Assembly: GCF_022712195.1 (NCBI RefSeq) | Contig: NZ_JALAGY010000087.1 | Span: 42,780-106,779, forward strand | DNA length: 64,000 nt | DNA from: Corynebacterium sp. | GTDB lineage: Bacteria; Actinomycetota; Actinomycetes; Mycobacteriales; Mycobacteriaceae | Reading direction: 5' to 3' | In this document: positions 23,707 to 33,143 of the stretch, in pieces | Layout of the letters: each line of letters starts with the position of its first letter | Position numbering within the stretch: the stretch's first letter is position 1 | The notes under the pieces: model-generated | What the model was told of the DNA's origin: nothing | The model's database searches: none | Seen by the model: the letters and a program-made list of their open reading frames with translations, nothing else | Program-made: the position numbers and the translations under genes

Positions 23707-25374
23707 ATGTCCACGCACACTTCCACTTCTGCAGCGTCGCCGCTGTCCCCGGTCTCCCCGCTCCTCGTGGACGGCCTGTCCGTCCAGATCGCCGGGACTC
23801 GCGTCCTCACCGACGTCTCCTTCACCGTCCCGCCGGGGCAGCGCACCGGCCTGATCGGGGAGAACGGCGCCGGCAAGTCCACCGTCCTGCACGCCGTGCA
23901 CGGGTCCCTGCCCGCCGGAGCCACGACGGCCGGGACAGTGGACGTGGGACGGTCACGCGTCGGACTGCTCCACCAGCAGGCACCGTTCCGGGACGACGAG
24001 AGCGTCGGCGACGCGGTGGAGACGGCCGTCGCCGCGGAGCGTAGGGCCGCCGCCGACCTGGAGGCAGCCGCCAACCCGTACGACGCCGACGCCTACGCCG
24101 CCGCCCTCGACCTCGCGGAACGTCTCGACGTCTGGGAGACAGACGCCCGGGTGTCCGCGACCCTCGCCGGGCTCGGCCTGGCTGCGGTACCGCTGGAGCG
24201 CCCCACCGGGGAGCTCTCCGGCGGGCAACGGGCGCGGCTGTCCCTGGCGTGGCTGCTGCTGAACCGTCCGGACGTGTTGCTGCTGGACGAGCCGACGAAC
24301 CACCTGGACGACGCCGCCACGCAGTACCTGGTCGGCGTGCTGAACGCGTGGAAGGGGCCGGTGCTGTTCGCCAGCCACGACCGGGCCTTCCTGGACGTCG
24401 CGGCGTCGTCGCTGATCGACCTGGACCCCGCGCCGACGCGGGTCGGCGCGGACGGCGGGGTGACCCGGTACACCGGCAACTACACCGACTACCTCGCCGC
24501 CCGGCGGGACGTCCGTGAACGGTGGGAGCGCCAGTACCGCGACGAGCAGGCCGAGCTGAAGCGGCTGCGTGCCGGGGTGCGCGACAACCAGTCGTTCGGG
24601 CACAGCAACCGGGACATCCAGGTCGAGAACAAGATCACCAAGAAGTTCTACGGCGACCGCAACGCAAAGGTCGTGTCGCGCCGGGTGAACGACTCGCGCT
24701 CGCGGCTGGAGAAGCTCGAGGAGGCACAGGTCCGCAAACCGCCGGAGGAGCTGACCTTCGCCGGACTGACGGCCGCGGGCCGCAGCGACGCCGCGACGAG
24801 GACGGGACCCGTCCTCGTCGCCACCGAGGTCGCGGTCGACGGGCGCCTGGCGCGGACGTCGCTCACCGTCAACGGCGACGAGAAGCTGCTGGTGACAGGG
24901 GCGAACGGGTCCGGGAAGTCGACCCTGCTGGAGGTGCTGGCCGGGACACTGCCGCCGTCGTCCGGGACGGTGACGGTGGCGGGTGTGAGCGTGGGGCACC
25001 TCACCCAGGAGGTGGCGCTGCCGGACCCCGCCGGACGCGGCCCGGGCAGGACGGTGGAGCGTGCCTACCGCGACCTGCTGGGAGACGACCTCGCCGAGCA
25101 GGTGCCGTTGGCGACGTTCGGGCTGATCCACCCGAGAGACGGCAACCGGCCGCTCGGCGAGCTCAGCCTGGGCCAGCAGCGACGCGTCGCGCTGGCGGTG
25201 CTTCTGGCCGCGCCGCCGGACGTGCTGCTGCTGGACGAGCCGGACAACCACCTGTCCCTCGCGCTGGTCACCGCCCTGGAGGAGGCCGTCCCGACCTACC
25301 CCGGCGCCGTGGTCGTCGCCTCCCACGACGCGTGGCTGCGTCGCCGGTGGCGCGGGGAGCGGCTGGAACTGTAG
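23707..25374 (+). CDS. ABC-F ribosome-associated ATPase
   Basis: 555 residues, no membrane helices, two ABC domains. NBD1 has Walker A GENGAGKST, signature LSGGQRAR and Walker B LLLDEPTNHLD; NBD2 has GANGSGKST, LSLGQQRR and LLLDEPDNHLS (Asp for the usual Thr). The linker between them (about 240-330) is charged and helical with the arm residues SFGHSNRDIQVENKITKK. ABC-F proteins bind the ribosomal E site, and some clear antibiotics from the ribosome. The Gly/Leu in the second signature and the resistance-type linker make an antibiotic-protection role possible, not certain. ATG at 23707 follows GGGAG. A leader with possible attenuation precedes it. Confidence 0.9.
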   Translation: MSTHTSTSAASPLSPVSPLLVDGLSVQIAGTRVLTDVSFTVPPGQRTGLIGENGAGKSTVLHAVHGSLPAGATTAGTVDVGRSRVGLLHQQAPFRDDESVGDAVETAVAAERRAAADLEAAANPYDADAYAAALDLAERLDVWETDARVSATLAGLGLAAVPLERPTGELSGGQRARLSLAWLLLNRPDVLLLDEPTNHLDDAATQYLVGVLNAWKGPVLFASHDRAFLDVAASSLIDLDPAPTRVGADGGVTRYTGNYTDYLAARRDVRERWERQYRDEQAELKRLRAGVRDNQSFGHSNRDIQVENKITKKFYGDRNAKVVSRRVNDSRSRLEKLEEAQVRKPPEELTFAGLTAAGRSDAATRTGPVLVATEVAVDGRLARTSLTVNGDEKLLVTGANGSGKSTLLEVLAGTLPPSSGTVTVAGVSVGHLTQEVALPDPAGRGPGRTVERAYRDLLGDDLAEQVPLATFGLIHPRDGNRPLGELSLGQQRRVALAVLLAAPPDVLLLDEPDNHLSLALVTALEEAVPTYPGAVVVASHDAWLRRRWRGERLEL

Positions 25375-25500
25375 CTCAGTCGGCCGGTCGGTCGGCGGTG
25401 GGGGCGAGCATGGCGTCCCCGGTACCCGACACCGGACGTGGGTTCGCCGTTCTCCACGGCAGTGCCCTCTTCACGGTCGTCGCGGTCATGTGACGCAGGC

Positions 25501-25506
25501 TACACT
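25501..25506 (+). promoter_or_regulatory. -10 element TACACT of isochorismatase-like gene (leaderless type)
   Basis: TACACT ends 6 nt before ATG 25513, without SD. Confidence 0.6.
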
Positions 25507-25512
25507 CCGGGT

Positions 25513-26070
25513 ATGTCCGCATTCCAGGATCGTCCCCGTACCGCACTGCTGGTCATTGACCTGCAGAACCTCGTCGTCGACGGTGCGTTCCGCCGCGACG
25601 AGGTTGTCGGCGCCGTGAAAGGTCTGGTCGACCGGGCGCACGCGCAGGATGTGCCGGTGGTCTGGGTGCAGCACGAGGCGGAGCACCTGCCGCCGGACAC
25701 GCACGACTGGGAGTTCGTGCCCGAGCTGCGGCGGCGGGACGGGGACCGTCTCGTCCCGAAGACCTACGGGGACGCCTTCGAGGGCACGATCCTGGAGGAG
25801 GTGCTGGCCGACCTCGGGGTCGGGCACCTCGTGGTCACCGGTGCGGAGACGGACGCCTGCATCCGTTCCACCATCCACGGCGGCTTCGCCCGTGGTTACG
25901 ACGTCACGCTGGTGGCGGACGCCCACACCGCCGGCGACAAGACGAGGTGGGGTGCGCCGCCGGTGGAGCAGGTCATCGACCACACGAACCTCTACTGGCA
26001 GTTCCAGGAGGGGGTGGGCAAGACCGCCGCCGTCGTCTCCGCCGACGAGGTGTCGTTCCCGGCGCCCTGA
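25513..26070 (+). CDS. Isochorismatase-like cysteine hydrolase
   Basis: 185 residues with the triad of the nicotinamidase/isochorismatase superfamily: Asp in LLVIDLQN, Lys in PKTYGDAF and Cys in GAETDACIRST preceded by the cis-peptide region VTGAE. Members hydrolyse amides or, less often, enol ethers. The trailing HTNLYWQF is typical of the uncharacterised cysteine hydrolase branch. Leaderless-type promoter; monocistronic; convergent with the membrane protein gene that ends 9 nt downstream. Confidence 0.88.
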   Translation: MSAFQDRPRTALLVIDLQNLVVDGAFRRDEVVGAVKGLVDRAHAQDVPVVWVQHEAEHLPPDTHDWEFVPELRRRDGDRLVPKTYGDAFEGTILEEVLADLGVGHLVVTGAETDACIRSTIHGGFARGYDVTLVADAHTAGDKTRWGAPPVEQVIDHTNLYWQFQEGVGKTAAVVSADEVSFPAP

Positions 26071-26079
26071 CCTACGGTC

Positions 26080-27300
26080 CTACCGGCGGGGGTTCCAGGT
26101 CGACGCCGTGTGCATCGCCTGCTCCAGCGGACCGCGCCGGAAGAAGTGCTTCCACACCGTGCAGAACACCAGGGAGATTCCCAGGTAGCAGGTCAGCGGC
26201 AGCAGGGAGACCCCCGGCTCGTCGTGCACGTCGGGGAGCCAGTGGTTGATCCCCGCGGACACGACGGCCTGCCCCACGTAGACGGTGAACGCGCAGGAGC
26301 CCAGCGCCGCGAGCGGGAACAGCCACCGTCCCAGGAGATCGCCGGCCCACAGGCAGGCGCACATGACGACCAGGCTGATTCCGGTGTTGAGCAGCAGGTC
26401 CGGTGTGGAGCCGGAATGCGCGCCGTTGAGCAGCAGTTCACCCGCCGACGAGGTGGTCCCCATGGACGTGCTGTACATGCGCCACGCCCCGAAGGTGCCG
26501 GTCCCCGTCGCCCCGAAGGTGCCGGTCCCCGTCGCCTCGGCGAGGTCGCGCAGGGGAAGGTCCATGTACTGCATCATCAGCGGCTGCACGTCGAAGCGGA
26601 CGTACGCCACCCAGGTGACGGCGCAGGACGCCAGGACCGCGGCCAGGCCGGTCGCCGACCAGCGGAGGCGTTTCGCGCCGTCCACGCCGAGGGTCATCAC
26701 GCCCATGCCGAGCACGATCACCGGCAGCCACGTGAGTGTGGGGTACATGCCGTCCAGCAGCAGGGCCTGCAGCGCCACGCCCGCCCCGTCGACGGAGGTG
26801 AGGTGGTCGAGCCGGGGCACCACGGCGAGTTCGTCGCCGGTGAGGGGGAAGATGTTCCGCCGCAGCCAGTACGACAGCTGCGGCAGGACGACCGTTCCGG
26901 CGGCGCCGAGGGCCAGCAGGGCGGGGCCGGAGAGGGAGACCAGTGCGGTGCACAGCAGGAAGGACGTGCCGAGGGTCGCCAGGACGATGATCATGTCCGG
27001 CCCGGCGGAGGCGAGCAGCACGCCGACGACGAGCAGGATCAGGCCGCGGACGGCGATGCGTCGTCGGATCTGCGACGTCGGCACGCCGGCGGCGAGGCCG
27101 CGTCCGGTCATCAGTGCCATGGAGGTGCCGGAGAGGAAGGCGAAGAAGATCGACGGCCAACCTGTCAGCCAGGGTGCCCAGGCGGCCGGGCCGAAGTGGT
27201 CGGCGGTCATGCCGATGACGGCGACGGCGCGGGCGACGTCGAGTCCGATGATGCGGTTCTTCCGCGTGTGTACGGTGGTCACGGTGCTTGAGACTGCCAT
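26080..27300 (-). CDS. DUF418/DUF1624-like polytopic membrane protein
   Basis: 406 residues with about ten hydrophobic helices. The N-terminal RIIGLDVARAVAVIGMTADHF matches the first helix of the DUF1624/HGSNAT-like and DUF418 families, which share distant similarity with acyltransferase-3 proteins, and the helix LLLNTGISLVVMCACLWA and the later GSCAFTVYVGQAVV resemble the DUF418 end. An acyl-transfer role at the membrane is possible but unproven. A 24-bp duplication adds a repeat of GTGTFGAT in an extracytoplasmic loop (about residue 260). Convergent with the cysteine hydrolase gene. Confidence 0.75.
   Translation of the reverse strand: MAVSSTVTTVHTRKNRIIGLDVARAVAVIGMTADHFGPAAWAPWLTGWPSIFFAFLSGTSMALMTGRGLAAGVPTSQIRRRIAVRGLILLVVGVLLASAGPDMIIVLATLGTSFLLCTALVSLSGPALLALGAAGTVVLPQLSYWLRRNIFPLTGDELAVVPRLDHLTSVDGAGVALQALLLDGMYPTLTWLPVIVLGMGVMTLGVDGAKRLRWSATGLAAVLASCAVTWVAYVRFDVQPLMMQYMDLPLRDLAEATGTGTFGATGTGTFGAWRMYSTSMGTTSSAGELLLNGAHSGSTPDLLLNTGISLVVMCACLWAGDLLGRWLFPLAALGSCAFTVYVGQAVVSAGINHWLPDVHDEPGVSLLPLTCYLGISLVFCTVWKHFFRRGPLEQAMHTASTWNPRR
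26486..26533. repeat. 24-bp perfect tandem duplication within membrane protein gene
   Basis: Two identical adjacent 24-bp units keep the reading frame and duplicate eight residues. The perfect identity suggests a recent slip event, possibly strain-specific. Confidence 0.9.
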
Positions 27301-27383
27301 CGGCGAACGTCGGGGTCGTCAGCCCCGGGTATGACTCCCGCCCGGGGAGGGGATGACGAGGGTATGATTCTGCGCGGCCCCGG

Positions 27384-27389
27384 TACCCT
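27384..27389 (+). promoter_or_regulatory. -10 element TACCCT of methyltransferase gene (leaderless type)
   Basis: TACCCT ends 6 nt before ATG 27396; no SD is seen. Confidence 0.45.
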
Positions 27390-27395
27390 GGGCCC

Positions 27396-28157
27396 ATGAC
27401 TGACAAGCGGGAAGCGCCCAGCAGCAACTGGTTCACCGGCGGTGCGGAGTACGCGACGTTCCGCCCGTCCTACCCCACGCAGGTGTCAGGTTTCCTCGCC
27501 GGGCACACGCCGGCGACGGGGGTGGCGGTGGACGTCGGCTGCGGGACGGGGCAGCTGTCGGTGCAGCTGGCGGACTACTTCGACAGGGTGCTGGCCTTCG
27601 ACCCGAGCGAACCGCAGATCGCCTCGGCGGCGGAGCACCCGAACATCAGCTACGAGGTGGCGTCCGCCGAGGCGTTGCCGGTGCCGGACGCCTCGGCCGA
27701 CCTGGTCACCGCGGCGCAGGCGGCGCACTGGTTCTCCCTGTCGGACTTCTACGCCGAGGCCCGTCGCATCGGACGTCCCGGTGCGTTGATCGCGCTGGTG
27801 AGCTACGGGATCCTCCGGATCTCGGACCAGGACGTCCAGGAGCGGTTCGGTCGTTTCTACTACGACGAGATCGGCCCGTACTGGGATCCGGAGCGCCGGT
27901 ACGTCGACGAGGGCTACCGGACCATGCCGTTCCCCTTCGAGGAGCTGGAGGCCCCGGAGCTCAGCATCGACGCCGACCTGGACCGCGAGGCGTTCCTCGG
28001 CTACATCGGGACGTGGTCGGCGGTGCGGAAGGCGGAGCAGCAGGGCAGGTCGGACCTGTTCCAGAACTTCTCCTCGGACATCGTGGACATCTGGGGTGAC
28101 AACGGCCGCCCGCGTCAGGTGTCGTGGCCGGTGGCGGTGCGCGCCGGGCGTCTGTGA
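27396..28157 (+). CDS. Class I SAM-dependent methyltransferase
   Basis: 253 residues. Motif I is VDVGCGTGQLS (about 46-56), an acidic ribose-binding residue follows in AFDPSE, then ISYEVASAEALPVPDASADLVTAAQAAHWF (motifs II-III with the conserved AHWF) is typical of the methyltransferase-11 group that includes trans-aconitate and ubiquinone-type enzymes. N-terminal FTGGAEYATFRPSYP is also family-typical. Substrate unknown. Divergent from the DUF418-like gene; followed by the DoxX operator region. Confidence 0.85.
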   Translation: MTDKREAPSSNWFTGGAEYATFRPSYPTQVSGFLAGHTPATGVAVDVGCGTGQLSVQLADYFDRVLAFDPSEPQIASAAEHPNISYEVASAEALPVPDASADLVTAAQAAHWFSLSDFYAEARRIGRPGALIALVSYGILRISDQDVQERFGRFYYDEIGPYWDPERRYVDEGYRTMPFPFEELEAPELSIDADLDREAFLGYIGTWSAVRKAEQQGRSDLFQNFSSDIVDIWGDNGRPRQVSWPVAVRAGRL

Positions 28158-28192
28158 CGGGTGAGGGCTGCGTCACAGGGGGACGGAAAGAT

Positions 28193-28233
28193 GTTGACAT
28201 GTCAACTACTTCCTCTATTGTTGACGTGTCAAC
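28193..28233 (+). promoter_or_regulatory. Tandem MarR-like operators and promoter of DoxX gene
   Basis: Two palindromes GTTGACATGTCAAC (28193-28206) and GTTGACGTGTCAAC (28220-28233) are centred 27 bp apart. The first contains TTGACA (28194-28199), which with TATTGT (28216-28221) at 16-bp spacing makes a good promoter; the second overlaps the start region. Same core as at 15603-15620. Repressor occlusion is the simplest model. Confidence 0.75.
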
Positions 28234-28267
28234 CACTCTCCGTACGAAAGGCCGCGAGGTCCCCGTC

Positions 28268-28705
28268 ATGTCTTCCTCCACAGGCGCCACCGGTGCCGTC
28301 AGCAACATCGTCATCCTCCTCGCCCGCGTCGCGGTCGGCGTGACCCTCTTCGCCCACGGCTGGCAGAAGTTCTTCACCGACGGCATCGACGCCACCGCCC
28401 AGGGCTTCGACGCCATGGGCGTCCCCGCCGCCACGGTCTCGGCGGTCTTCGCCGCCGCCGTCGAACTGGTCGGCGGTGCGCTGCTCGTCATCGGCCTGCT
28501 GACACCGCTGGTCGCGGTGCTCGTGGTCGTCGACATGGCCGGGGCGTTCTGGTTCGCGCACCGGGCCGCCGGGACGATCTTCGTCGGCGACGGAGGCTAC
28601 GAGCTGGTCCTCGTCCTCGCCGCCGGCGCCGCCCTCGTCGGCGCGGTCGCGGGAGGACGCTTCGGCGTGGACGGCCTGCTGCGGGGCCGTGCCGCAGCAC
28701 GCTGA
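28268..28705 (+). CDS. DoxX-family membrane protein
   Basis: 145 residues with four helices. LLARVAVGVTLFAHGWQKF opens the DoxX domain, and FAAAVELVGGALLVIGLLTPL and GYELVLVLAAGAALV are family-typical. DoxX proteins form part of membrane oxidoreductase complexes, and in mycobacteria one supports a thiol/superoxide defence complex. I chose the ATG at 28268 because in-frame ATGs upstream fall inside the operators. Sharing its operator with the FMN/quinone reductase gene suggests a joint response to electrophile or redox stress (inference). Confidence 0.87.
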   Translation: MSSSTGATGAVSNIVILLARVAVGVTLFAHGWQKFFTDGIDATAQGFDAMGVPAATVSAVFAAAVELVGGALLVIGLLTPLVAVLVVVDMAGAFWFAHRAAGTIFVGDGGYELVLVLAAGAALVGAVAGGRFGVDGLLRGRAAAR

Positions 28706-28821
28706 CACGCGTGGCGCAGACAACACTATGAAAAAATAGTGGTCGTCATCACAGTGGAAAAGGGTTAGGTTGGTCGGTGGCACGACACCACCGACGACCC
28801 CTGCATGGGAGGCACCACGCC

Positions 28822-30363
28822 ATGACCACCACAGCAACCGCCAGCAACGCCTACGCCGCACCGGGAACCGAGGGTTCCCTCGTATCCTTCAAGCCCCGCT
28901 ACGAGAACTTCATCGGCGGGCAGTGGGTGCCCCCGGTGGGCGGGCAGTACATCGAGAACATCAGCCCGGTCGACGGCAAGGTCTTCACCGAGGTCGCCCG
29001 CTCGCAGGCGGAGGACATCGACAAGGCGGTGGACGCCGCCCACGCCGCGGCCCCCGCGTGGGGCAGGACCAGCGTCCAGGAGCGTTCGCGGGTCCTGCTG
29101 AAGATCGCCGACGTGCTCGAGGAGAACCTCGAGATGCTCGCCGTCGCCGAGACCTGGGACAACGGCAAGTCCGTGCGTGAGACGCTCGCCGCCGACCTGC
29201 CGTTGGCCGTGGACCACTTCCGGTACTACGCCGGAGCGCTGCGCGCCCAGGAGGGCACGCTCTCCCAGATCGACGAGAACACCGTCGCCTACCACTTCCA
29301 CGAGCCCCTCGGCGTGGTCGGCCAGATCATCCCCTGGAACTTCCCGATCCTCATGGCGGCGTGGAAGATCTGCCCCGCCCTCGCCGCCGGCAACGCCATC
29401 GTGCTCAAGCCGGCCGAGCAGACCCCCGCGTCGATCCTGCTGGTCGCCGAGCTCATCGCCGACCTGCTGCCGGACGGGGTGCTCAACATCGTCAACGGTC
29501 TCGGCGAGGAGGCCGGCGCGGCGCTGACGGCGAACGACCGCATCGCCAAGATCGCCTTCACCGGGTCCACCGAGGTCGGCAAGATCATCAACAAGTCGGT
29601 GGCGGACAAGCTCATCCCGGTCACCCTGGAGCTGGGCGGGAAGTCCCCGAACGTCTTCTTCGGCGACGTCATGGACGCCGACGACTCCTTCCGGGAGAAG
29701 ACGCTGGAGGGCCTGGCGATGTTCGCCCTCAACCAGGGCGAGGTGTGCACCTGCCCCTCGCGTGCGCTGATCCAGGAGGACATCGCCGACGAGTTCCTCG
29801 ACCTCGCCGTGGAGCGGGTCCGGTCCATCAGGGCGGGCAACCCCCTCGACCCGGCGACGATGATCGGCGCCCAGGCGTCCCTGGAGCAGATGGACAAGAT
29901 CACCGGCTACCTGAAGTCGGGCCCGGAGGAGGGCGCCGAGGTGCTCATCGGTGGCGGGGTGCGCACCGTCGAGGGCCTGGAGAACGGGCTCTACGTGGAG
30001 CCCACGATCCTCAAGGGCAACAACGCCATGCGTTGCTTCCAGGAGGAGATCTTCGGCCCGGTGCTCGCCGTGACCACCTTCAAGGACTTCGACGAGGCGA
30101 TCCGGATCGCCAACGACACCGACTACGGCCTCGGCGCCGGGGTCTGGGCCCGCGACGGGCGTACGGCCTACCGGGCCGGGCGGGCCATTGAATCGGGCCG
30201 GGTGTGGGTGAACAACTACCACTCCTACCCCGCCCACGCGGCCTTCGGCGGCTACAAGAAGTCCGGCATCGGACGGGAGACCCACCTGATGATGCTGGAC
30301 CACTACCAGCAGACCAAGAACCTGCTGTGGTCCTACGACGAGAACCCCAACGGCCTGTTCTGA
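28822..30363 (+). CDS. ald: NAD-dependent aldehyde dehydrogenase (acetaldehyde type)
   Basis: 513 residues with ALDH landmarks: [24 protein letters not shown], Glu in LELGGKSPN, catalytic Cys in [10 protein letters not shown] and [12 protein letters not shown]. The N-terminal [17 protein letters not shown] and the C-terminal [16 protein letters not shown] closely resemble the acetaldehyde dehydrogenases of corynebacteria (Ald), which turn acetaldehyde to acetate during ethanol use; longer aldehydes from alkane oxidation are an alternative. ATG at 28822 has GGAGG 9 nt upstream. It stands in a 116-bp gap after DoxX, so it has its own promoter. Symbol is by resemblance. Confidence 0.9.
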   Translation: MTTTATASNAYAAPGTEGSLVSFKPRYENFIGGQWVPPVGGQYIENISPVDGKVFTEVARSQAEDIDKAVDAAHAAAPAWGRTSVQERSRVLLKIADVLEENLEMLAVAETWDNGKSVRETLAADLPLAVDHFRYYAGALRAQEGTLSQIDENTVAYHFHEPLGVVGQIIPWNFPILMAAWKICPALAAGNAIVLKPAEQTPASILLVAELIADLLPDGVLNIVNGLGEEAGAALTANDRIAKIAFTGSTEVGKIINKSVADKLIPVTLELGGKSPNVFFGDVMDADDSFREKTLEGLAMFALNQGEVCTCPSRALIQEDIADEFLDLAVERVRSIRAGNPLDPATMIGAQASLEQMDKITGYLKSGPEEGAEVLIGGGVRTVEGLENGLYVEPTILKGNNAMRCFQEEIFGPVLAVTTFKDFDEAIRIANDTDYGLGAGVWARDGRTAYRAGRAIESGRVWVNNYHSYPAHAAFGGYKKSGIGRETHLMMLDHYQQTKNLLWSYDENPNGLF

Positions 30364-30430
30364 CACTGACCGGACACCACGCGTACCGTCGTGGGTGGAC
30401 GAGTAATCGACCCCACAGGAGGTACCGACA

Positions 30431-31000
30431 ATGTCTGAGCAGCCTGACCTTTCCGGCCGTGAGCTCCTCGCCGGCCGCACCGTCCTCGTCCTGGCGACGG
30501 ACGGCTTCGAGGACTCCGAACTGACCTCCCCCCGCGACGCGGTCTCCGACGCCGGGGCCGAGGTGCTCATCGCCACGCCCGGCGGTGGGACGATCACCGG
30601 CAAGAACGGCACCGAGGTGCCCGCGGACGCCGCGACGGAGGACGTCGACGCATCGACCGTCGACGCCCTGCTCCTGCCCGGAGGGACCTCCAACGCGGAC
30701 GCGCTCCGCCTCGACGCGGCCGCCGTGTCGCTGGTGCGCGCCGTCGTCACCTCCGGCAGGCCCGTGGGTGTCATCTGCCACGGCGCCTGGATCCTCACCG
30801 ACGCCGACGTGCTGGCGGGCAGGACACTGACCTCCTTCCCGAGCCTGAGGACCGACCTGGTCAACGCGGGTGCGACGTGGGTCGACGAGGAGGCGCACAC
30901 CTGCGAGGGGCCTGAAGGGGCCGGCACCGTCGTGTCCTCCCGCACCCCGGACGACCTGCCCGCGTTCAACGACGCCGTGGTCGCCGCCTTCGCCGCCTGA
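30431..31000 (+). CDS. DJ-1/PfpI-family protein
   Basis: 189 residues with a flavodoxin-like fold. The nucleophile elbow is VICHGAW with Cys about 117, and the conserved Glu lies in DGFEDSELTSP near residue 25. This makes the general stress/glyoxalase III-type subset of the PfpI group, which deglycates or detoxifies reactive carbonyls or acts as chaperone. SD AGGAGGT precedes ATG. It follows the aldehyde dehydrogenase by 67 nt, so aldehyde handling is a shared theme, though cotranscription is unproven. Confidence 0.87.
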   Translation: MSEQPDLSGRELLAGRTVLVLATDGFEDSELTSPRDAVSDAGAEVLIATPGGGTITGKNGTEVPADAATEDVDASTVDALLLPGGTSNADALRLDAAAVSLVRAVVTSGRPVGVICHGAWILTDADVLAGRTLTSFPSLRTDLVNAGATWVDEEAHTCEGPEGAGTVVSSRTPDDLPAFNDAVVAAFAA

Positions 31001-31040
31001 CGCTCCTTTCCCGGGGCTACACACCGACGTCCGGTGTGGT

Positions 31041-31046
31041 TAGTAT
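31041..31046 (+). promoter_or_regulatory. -10 element TAGTAT of ggt (leaderless type)
   Basis: TAGTAT ends 6 nt before ATG 31053. A second in-frame ATG at 31062, 4-5 nt after GAGTGG, is the alternative start. Confidence 0.5.
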
Positions 31047-31052
31047 CGGGGA

Positions 31053-33143
31053 ATGAGTGGAATGCGACGCAGCACACGACGGACGTGGACACCGGTCCTG
31101 GCACTCGGGGCCTCGGCCGCGCTTCTCCTGGCCGGGTGCCAGATGCCCGACGACGACGGTGGCGGTGGGACCGACGCCGCCGGCGCCTCGCAGACGGCGG
31201 GGTCCGGTGGCGCAGGCGACGGCCGGTCGACCAGCGCTGCACCGGCGACCCCCGACACCTGCGAGGAGGCCGACGGCTCGGGGCCGGAGCCCTCGGCCAC
31301 CGAATCCGCCCCGGAGACCAGCGCACCGACCTCCCCTGACTCCTCCGGGGCAGGCGACCGCGACATCTCCACCAACCCGGAGATCGCCACCGGGTTCCGG
31401 GAGGGGATGGTCCCGGTGCAGACCGACAACTTCTCCGTCTCCACCGCCAACCCCCTGGCGACGCAGGCGGCCTGCGAGGTGCTGCGTGACGGCGGCGACG
31501 CCGCGGACGCACTGGTCACCGCCCAGTTCGTCCTCGGGCTCGTCGAACCACAGGCCTCCGGCGTCGGCGGAGGCGGCTACATCCTCTACAACGACGCCGA
31601 GTCCGGGGAACTCACCGCCATCGACGGCCGTGAGACCGCACCCGTCGCCGCCACGGGCACCTACCTCAGCCAGGTGTCCCGCGAGGACACCAGCGCCCCG
31701 ACACCGGACGCACGCCGGTCCGGACGCTCCATCGGCGTTCCGGGTGTGGTCGCCGCCCTCGGTGACCTGCACGAGAAGCACGGCTCCACGGACTGGGCGG
31801 ACCTGCTGGAACCCGCGGAGACCATGGCCACCGACGGCTTCCGCGTCAGCGACCGGCTCTCGGCCTCCATCGCGGACTCCGCCGAGGACCTCGCCCGGGA
31901 CAAGGACGCCCGGGCCTACTTCCTCGACCGCGGGGGCGAGGCGAAGAAACCCGGCGAGCTGCTGAAGAACCCGGAGTACGCCGCGACACTCTCCACCCTC
32001 GCCGACGGTGGGGCCGACGCCCTCTACACCGGAGACCTGGCGCGACGGATCGTCGAGCGCGTCAACAGCCGGGACGGCGGCACCACGCCCGGCAAGATGA
32101 GCACCGCGGACCTCGCCGCCTACACGCCGGAGACCCGCGACGCGGTGTGCGGGCCCTACCGCGACACGGTCGTCTGCGGGATGCCCCCGTCGAGCTCGGG
32201 CGGCATCACCGTCCTCAGCGCGCTGGGCATCCTGGAGAATGCCGACCTGGGGAAGTACTCGCCGTCGGAGGTGACCGCGGACGGTGCGGTCCCGGACCCC
32301 GAGGCCGTGCACCTCATCAGCGAGGCGGAACGGCTGGCCTACGCCGACCGCGACACCTACGTCGCCGACACGGCCTTCACCCCGCTGCCGGGAGACTCCC
32401 CGGACGCGCTGCTGGACAAGGACTACCTGCGCAGCCGGTTCGAGAGCATCGACCCGGAGAAGTCGGTGGGTGAGGCCGAGCCGGGTGAGCTGGAGATGGC
32501 CGTGGCGCAGGGGGCCGACCAGCCGGAGAACGGCACCAGCCACATCAGCGTCATCGACGGCGACGGCAACGCCGCCTCGATGACCACCAGTGTGGAGGCG
32601 GCCTTCGGGTCCTTCCACATGGTCGGCGGGTTCATGCTGAACAACCAGCTCACGGACTTCTCCGAGGACGCCGTCGACGAGGACGGCAACCCGGTGGCCA
32701 ACCGGGTGGAGGGGGCGAAACGTCCCCGGTCGTCGATGGCGCCGACGATCATCTTCGACCGCGGCGACGGCGACGGCTCCTCCGACACCGGCCGGGGCGA
32801 TGTCCGCATGGTGCTCGGCTCCCCGGGAGGTGCGGTGATCCCCCAGTTCGTGGTGAAGACGATCATCTCCCTCGTCGACTGGGGCATGGACCCCCAGCAG
32901 GCCGTGAGCTCGCCGAACTTCGGTGCGCGGAACACGGAGGAGACCGGTGTCGGCGGGGAGAACCCGCTCATCGGCGACGGCGGGGACGCCGTGGACCGGC
33001 TGACCTCCGGCCTGGAGGACCGTGGACACGAGGTCAGTACCGAGGACCAGTCCAGTGGACTCTCGGCCATCGTGCGGCAGGACGACGGCACGCTCGTCGG
33101 TGGTGCGGACCCGCGTCGCGAGGGTGTCGTCCTGGGTGGTTAG
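31053..33143 (+). CDS. ggt: Gamma-glutamyltransferase lipoprotein
   Basis: 696 residues. Lipoprotein signal peptide with lipobox LLAGC (Cys about 28) and a long Ser/Thr/Gly/Asp-rich linker to about 110. The Ntn-hydrolase follows, from NFSVSTANPLATQAACEVLRDGGDAADA on. The autocatalytic and nucleophile Thr lies in NGTSHISVIDGDGNA, and SSMAPTI and GSPGGAVIPQ complete the gamma-glutamyl pocket. It would cleave glutathione, mycothiol-related or gamma-glutamyl compounds at the outer face of the membrane. The chain is longer than classical enzymes (about 580) owing to the linker. A single gene between intergenic regions. Confidence 0.95.
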   Translation: MSGMRRSTRRTWTPVLALGASAALLLAGCQMPDDDGGGGTDAAGASQTAGSGGAGDGRSTSAAPATPDTCEEADGSGPEPSATESAPETSAPTSPDSSGAGDRDISTNPEIATGFREGMVPVQTDNFSVSTANPLATQAACEVLRDGGDAADALVTAQFVLGLVEPQASGVGGGGYILYNDAESGELTAIDGRETAPVAATGTYLSQVSREDTSAPTPDARRSGRSIGVPGVVAALGDLHEKHGSTDWADLLEPAETMATDGFRVSDRLSASIADSAEDLARDKDARAYFLDRGGEAKKPGELLKNPEYAATLSTLADGGADALYTGDLARRIVERVNSRDGGTTPGKMSTADLAAYTPETRDAVCGPYRDTVVCGMPPSSSGGITVLSALGILENADLGKYSPSEVTADGAVPDPEAVHLISEAERLAYADRDTYVADTAFTPLPGDSPDALLDKDYLRSRFESIDPEKSVGEAEPGELEMAVAQGADQPENGTSHISVIDGDGNAASMTTSVEAAFGSFHMVGGFMLNNQLTDFSEDAVDEDGNPVANRVEGAKRPRSSMAPTIIFDRGDGDGSSDTGRGDVRMVLGSPGGAVIPQFVVKTIISLVDWGMDPQQAVSSPNFGARNTEETGVGGENPLIGDGGDAVDRLTSGLEDRGHEVSTEDQSSGLSAIVRQDDGTLVGGADPRREGVVLGG

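Noticed and set aside
21813-24074. A 753-residue leftward frame over the ABC exporter, SRPBCC and ABC-F genes
   Set aside because: His/Arg/Gly-rich shadow with no motifs, opposite to three well-supported genes.
28199-28267. Start of the DoxX protein at ATG 28199
   Set aside because: It lies within the first operator and the promoter; ATG 28268 gives the expected N-terminus just before helix 1.
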